A stretch of 64,000 nt of DNA. Source: Sipunculus nudus. Its lineage: Eukaryota; Annelida; Sipuncula; Golfingiida; Sipunculidae. The number at the start of each line of letters is the position of its first letter. The first letter of the stretch is position 1. The stretch spans positions 4,872,229-4,936,228 of the forward strand of contig CM049314.1 in the NCBI GenBank assembly GCA_026874595.1. The letters run 5' to 3'. Both the position numbers and the translations under genes were made by a program. The notes under the pieces are model-generated. The model saw only the letters and a list, made by a program, of their open reading frames with translations. It was not told the origin of the DNA and made no database searches. Positions 60,659 to 64,000 of this stretch are shown here, in pieces.

Positions 60659-61028
60659 TAGTATTGTAAAAGGGCGATTTCGCGCTAACTTGATGCCAGA
60701 TGCCCTTATTGAGTTTGTTTTGATTATTTCCACGGGCCCCCACATATTATAAACACGTTGATATAAATAAAACAAGAAGCCTGTGTGCGATGATATCAAT
60801 GTTTTCTGGTCTATTTTTTTTATAAAAAAATAATTCCCAACTTATTACCTTTAGTTTAAGATCAGAAAGGTGATTGGGCCCCTTTAAAGTCCTCTGTCAG
60901 CCCTTGTGTTAACTCTTGTAATTGAAAACAAGAAATTATCATTAGAATGTTCATACTGCAAAATCTGACATGATGTAGCTTATGACTTATATTGCATTTA
61001 AAGACCTATGTTTTCCTTTCAACTGAAG

Positions 61029-61200
61029 ACAAACCGGCTAGAAGAAAACTCAAACGCCAGCAGCACAGCAGCCGATGACGATTGTATTATCACACATTAC
61101 GAGGCTCGGAGAGAGAGAGTAAGGACTGCTCACAAGGACGACAGTCAGGTCGAAGACCACCCTCAGACCAGTTACTGGCAAGACGGAATAGTTGAATCAG
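61029..61200 (+). CDS. Gene 3, penultimate exon: ADDDCIIT motif exon
   Basis: Acceptor gttttcctttcaactgaag|ACA, donor GAATCAG|gtagct; phase 0 in, phase 1 out, 57 codons. It reads TNRLEENSNASSTAADDDC, IITHYEARRERVRTAHKDD, then an acidic/Gln tail. It is the third copy of the acidic-hydrophobic exon: the DDDC and phase pattern are conserved, but the hydrophobic core is weaker (IITH rather than IILS or VILS), so any SUMO-type binding may be altered. Upstream exons are uncertain (see 58343). The intron after it includes a GT tract (61514-61545) and (ATT)n near 61608. Confidence 0.8.
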
Positions 61201-61816
61201 GTAGCTTAGTTTTATATATATATATATAACAAAGCCGAGATCTATTTTGAAATAGTTTAGACAAGATCAATCGTTTGATACTTTAAATTTATTCTCCTAC
61301 ACGAGCGGTTCCTACACGTGTTGGGAAAATATTGGGCATGTATTCAGAATCTTTAACCTTTTCGAACCTCCCGTAAACTGGCGTTATTATGATCAGATAT
61401 CATTTAAAACTAATTAAAAAAAGTATCTCTTTCGGCAAGCTTTTGGTAATAAATATGCATTTTTTTTCTGGGTCAGGCACAGGGAGTAGATTATCATGAA
61501 ATTGTATGTGGGTATGTGTGTGTGTGTGTGAGGGTGTGTTTGTGTGTGCATGTGTATGAATTGCGCTGTGATTCCGACCATCGGAGAATTGGCGCTATAT
61601 AAATACTATATATTATTATTATTATTATTAGTAGTAGTAGTAGTATTCGTCCAGTTTGCTCGTTTTATTGCTGTAAATCAAAACCAAAGGCCTATAGGAC
61701 CAGATTGAAACCGGCATGTGACCTTACGTATTGAGCTAAACCATTATCATCGTATACAATTATATTCAGTTTAACTTTCCCTTGAATGATACAGACTTTG
61801 TGTAATTAATTTTCAG
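61201..61816 (+). repeat. Gene 3 last intron with microsatellites
   Basis: (TA)n at 61216-61228, (GT)n about 61514-61545, GGCGCTATATAAATACTATA followed by (ATT)n and (AGT)n at 61590-61646. It ends with the acceptor taattttcag at 61816. Confidence 0.7.
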
Positions 61817-61929
61817 AGGTGGTAATTGTTCAGGAAATTCTTCCGTCGGAAGATCTCATCAGAAAAGCACGTGACCTTGCTCTGCCGGATAGTTTTTATA
61901 ACTACCTCAAGAGCACGCCGCGCTGCTAG
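61817..61929 (+). CDS. Gene 3, terminal exon: KAR-LPDSFYNYL module
   Basis: G plus AG gives Glu, then VVIVQEILPSEDLIRKAR, DLALPDSFYNYLKSTPRC and TAG at 61927-61929. It has the same module, phase and relative position as gene 1 exon 4 and gene 2 exon 3, with conservative changes (I for V, A for G, S for T, L for R). The hydrophobic-acidic start VVIVQEI has one acidic residue fewer than in the other copies. The short tail after FYNYL is KSTPRC. Function is unknown, but purifying constraint is suggested by the conserved residues despite diverged flanks. Confidence 0.85.
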
Positions 61930-62260
61930 GAAGTCTGTTTATTTTAGTTTGCGGGATCCTGGCCAAAAGAGACTTTGTAGAACGCTATGTTTCGGTTGAA
62001 GTTGCAGGTGCATGATTTGTATCGATCGAGTTCGTTTATGCGTGTGTGTAGGTAGTGTCCATATTGACTTGATCATCAGAAGTATTATCAGTAATTTAAT
62101 TAAAGACTGACGAACAAACACATAGCACCCGATGAGCATCTTGGCATGATACAAAGTACCCGTGTTCAGTTCTATACTCGAGTAATTTCTTCTTTGTCAA
62201 TTATGTTCATGCTTCTGAATCCTATAAAAATATATTGAATAAAAAGTAAAGAAAAGAACA
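61930..62260 (+). other. Gene 3 3' UTR and polyadenylation signal
   Basis: AATAAA at 62239-62244, about 310 bp after the stop, is a plausible polyadenylation signal. The UTR sequence from about 61955 is duplicated at 62690-62975. Confidence 0.6.
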
Positions 62261-62432
62261 GATGATGTCATTTCGAGTGAATTTCTGCATCTTCAATCAT
62301 TTTAATGGGCCCAAATAACTCCTGGCCCAACAAGGCCCTTTGTACCCCCGGATTAAAACCTTAATCAAGGGCTAGAAACGAAAAAAAGTTGTAAATTGAT
62401 ACCTATTTATTTATACTTTGCATTGATTACAT

Positions 62433-62494
62433 AACATCAATTAAATACATCCAGGTGATAGTCAACATCAATTCAATACACCCAGCTGATAGTC
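62433..62494 (+). repeat. Two-copy 31-bp tandem repeat
   Basis: AACATCAATTAAATACATCC at 62433 and AACATCAATTCAATACACCC at 62464, both followed by AG(G/C)TGATAGTC. Confidence 0.8.
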
Positions 62495-62689
62495 TGGAGA
62501 ACCTTCAAGACTGCAGATCCTTATTCTGTTTGCTCAGGTTTTTGAAGTGAATTACTACTAAATTGATGCTGCGTACAATGCATGTTTTATCTAAAAACAT
62601 TTGAAAATAGCACATTCTCTAGAAGCTCTTGGATATCTATGGCGACTGAATGCAATCAACTCTGATTTATGAATTAGGTTGCCGGATTC

Positions 62690-62975
62690 CGGCTGAAGAT
62701 GAATTTCTGGAACTCTTATGTTGCGGTTGAATTTGACTTGACCACGACTTGTAACGATAGGTTTCGTTTGTGAGTGTGTGTAGGTAGTTAATACAATTAC
62801 ATAACCATCGGTGGTTTTATAAATAATTTCATCACAGACCGACAAGCAAACACATCGGCAACACCCCATGAGCATCTTCGCTAAATATCATATACAGATG
62901 TTCGGTTCTGTATTCGGGTTTTTTCTTTATTAAATTTTGTTCATGTTTCTAAATCCTGTAACAATACATAAGGAG
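62690..62975 (+). pseudogene. Duplicate of gene 3 3' UTR region (possible relic of a further paralogue)
   Basis: It shares with 61955-62245, in order: ATGTT(T/G)CGGTTGAA, GTGTGTGTAGGTAGT, ACAAACACAT or GCAAACACAT, CCCATGAGCATCTT, GTTCAT and CTAAATCCT. Spacing between copies is about 725 bp. No FYNYL coding exon is recognisable before it, so only the 3' end is retained or duplicated. Confidence 0.55.
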
Positions 62976-63430
62976 AGAGACTAAGTAGCATTATACGAGA
63001 GACGCTGATACTGGTCAACAGATGTTTATATGTAGTTATAATGAATATTCTAATTGGTCTTAATTCCATCACTAACGTGCAGAGAAGAACAAACTGGTTC
63101 TTGTCTTTAGCGGCAGATGTCGCCTTTGTCACCTCTTTATAAACAGTGGGAAATCCCTAGGTTCTGGGAAATCACTCCTGGAAATGTTTTTCCCTGTCTT
63201 CATGACTCGAGCCTGTGTTATTTTAATGTGTTATTTTAGTTGTGCTTGTTGCACCAGGTCCCGCTGGAGATCGATATGTGTATATTCGAACATGTAGAAT
63301 CGCGTGACTTAGAGTTATGGTATGTGAAGTGAGGTTTATCAGTACATACATAATTCGTGTATCTTGTGTTGCCTATTAATAACTGTACACGTGGATCCGT
63401 GCCAGTTACAACAGTCTTCCATATACTTAT

Positions 63431-63500
63431 ATGGCCGGAAATACCAGAGCCAACAGTGTTCAACAAAAGTCAACAGTGAAATTGAAACCAGGAAAGCAAG
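63431..63500 (+). CDS. Candidate first coding exon of a downstream gene
   Basis: ATG at 63431 reads MAGNTRANSVQQKSTVKLKP, GKQ and leaves one G at a strong donor, GCAAG|gtatgt (phase 1). The short basic start is reminiscent of gene 2 exon 1 (MARRPKKRK), but the phase differs and there is no sequence match. The remaining gene would lie beyond the window. Confidence 0.3.
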
Positions 63501-63548
63501 GTATGTGCTCTCAAAACTTAGTTTATATAATGAAGCAAACATTTAATT

Positions 63549-64000
63549 GTATCCGTCAAAACAGAGTTTTGCGGATACTATGTTTTCAGCTGCACGCCGC
63601 CGCCGCCGCCGCCGCCGCCGCCGCGTAGGTTTCCGGAGAACTCCTCCGTAACCGCTGGGCGGAATTTTACGAAACCCGGGATTATGTTAGGGTCACATGT
63701 GAACTGCTGCGCCCCGATTTTGTTTGACCTCTGACCTTTCCTCTGCGCTCTGCGTCCGTTTGTGCGTCTGTTTCCACACATAAACCCACATATCTCGGGA
63801 ACCGTTTGACGGATCAGGAAAATTTTTTTGCACAAATGCAGCTCTTGGAGAGCTTTATAACATACAAAAAAAATGGTGGCGCCACCTGCAACCATGTTTG
63901 CACAGTGTCCATCTGTTCGTCTGCCTTGGGTTAAAATCACTCATATCTCTGCAGTGACTTGACTAATTTACCTGAAATTTGGCATGCGTATACATCCTGG
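63549..64000 (+). repeat. Hairpin-start interspersed element, truncated by window end
   Basis: Hairpin GTATCCGTCAAAAC / GTTTTGCGGATAC (63549-63578), a (CGC)n run at 63595-63624, then sequence matching 22190-22560 (ACATGTGAACTGCTGCGCCC, CACATAAACCCACATATCTC, GGTGGCGCCACC at 63875). Confidence 0.75.

Noticed and set aside
63578..63940. Minus-strand 120-codon ORF with a Gly run
   Set aside because: Translation of the (CGC)n tract and the hairpin-start repeat; the same repeat at 22245-22517 gives a similar false ORF.

Overview
The window looks like nuclear DNA of a marine invertebrate, most likely a bivalve mollusc. This rests on AT-rich introns of 2-10 kb, GT-AG exons with consistent phases, long (TA)n tracts, and dense interspersed repeats of a style I associate with bivalve genomes (starts with a hairpin followed by 'tttgtccgtc' tracts, internal ~278-bp and ~335-bp units carrying GGTGGCGCCACC). 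No database was consulted, so the taxon is inference. There are no bacterial-type operons, rRNA or convincing tRNA genes.

The main genic content is a tandem, same-strand (+) family of three related multi-exon genes that I do not recognise. Each has an exon with an acidic-plus-hydrophobic motif (SDDDCIIL, SDDDCVIL or ADDDCIIT) that ends in phase 1. Each then has a terminal exon reading [VM]xIV[EQ][ED]..P..DL..KAR.L.LPD[TS]FYNYL. Gene 1 is 5' partial: exons 1-1514, 7901-8012, 19314-19464 and 29544-29644, at least 625 aa, with a long Asn/Ser/Thr/Arg-rich N-terminal region. Gene 2 is complete in a simple model: exons 45204-45305, 49590-49722 and 52655-52809, 129 aa, with a basic N-terminus. Gene 3 has its two 3' exons at 61029-61200 and 61817-61929; its 5' exons are uncertain, with phase-compatible candidates at 57401-57578, 57747-57830 and 58343-58428. 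A duplicated gene-3 3' region (62.69-62.97 kb) and a possible first exon at 63431-63500 hint at a fourth copy.

The most striking structure is a ~10.2-kb array (9197-19374) of about 130 copies of a 78-bp unit that ends directly in exon 3 of gene 1. The unit is a copy of that exon's own 3' splice site plus the first ~60 coding bases. In the coding frame most units end in TAG at the intron-exon boundary. Each unit also has a GTATGT that would make it a 63-nt, phase 0/0 exon. Gene 3 shows a smaller parallel: a diverged copy of its homologous exon start lies ~1.9 kb upstream (59121-59163). An intronic segment of ~150-190 bp is shared by gene 1 (8409-8614) and gene 3 (59909-60071 plus 60661-60697), where an inverted-repeat element carrying four CRE-like sites has interrupted it.

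Layout: 1-1514 gene 1 exon; 1515-7900 repeat-filled intron; 7901-8285 exon 2 and a candidate alternative exon; 9197-19464 array and exon 3; 19.5-28.4 kb repeats; 29.0-29.6 kb foldback element and terminal exon; 30.6-34.9 kb repeats; 34.9-37.6 kb quiet AT-rich DNA with one dispersed repeat; 37.6-40.05 kb composite repeat; 41.4-42.2 kb decayed mobile-element ORF on the minus strand; 45.1-52.8 kb gene 2 with a minus-oriented composite repeat in intron 1 and a hammerhead-like fold in intron 2; 54-57.2 kb minisatellite, MITEs and a pogo-like relic; 57.4-62.25 kb gene 3; 62.7-64.0 kb duplicated 3' sequence, candidate exon and another hairpin-start repeat.

I infer that the genes encode small nuclear adaptor-like proteins with two SUMO-interaction-like motifs, but function is not shown by the sequence.
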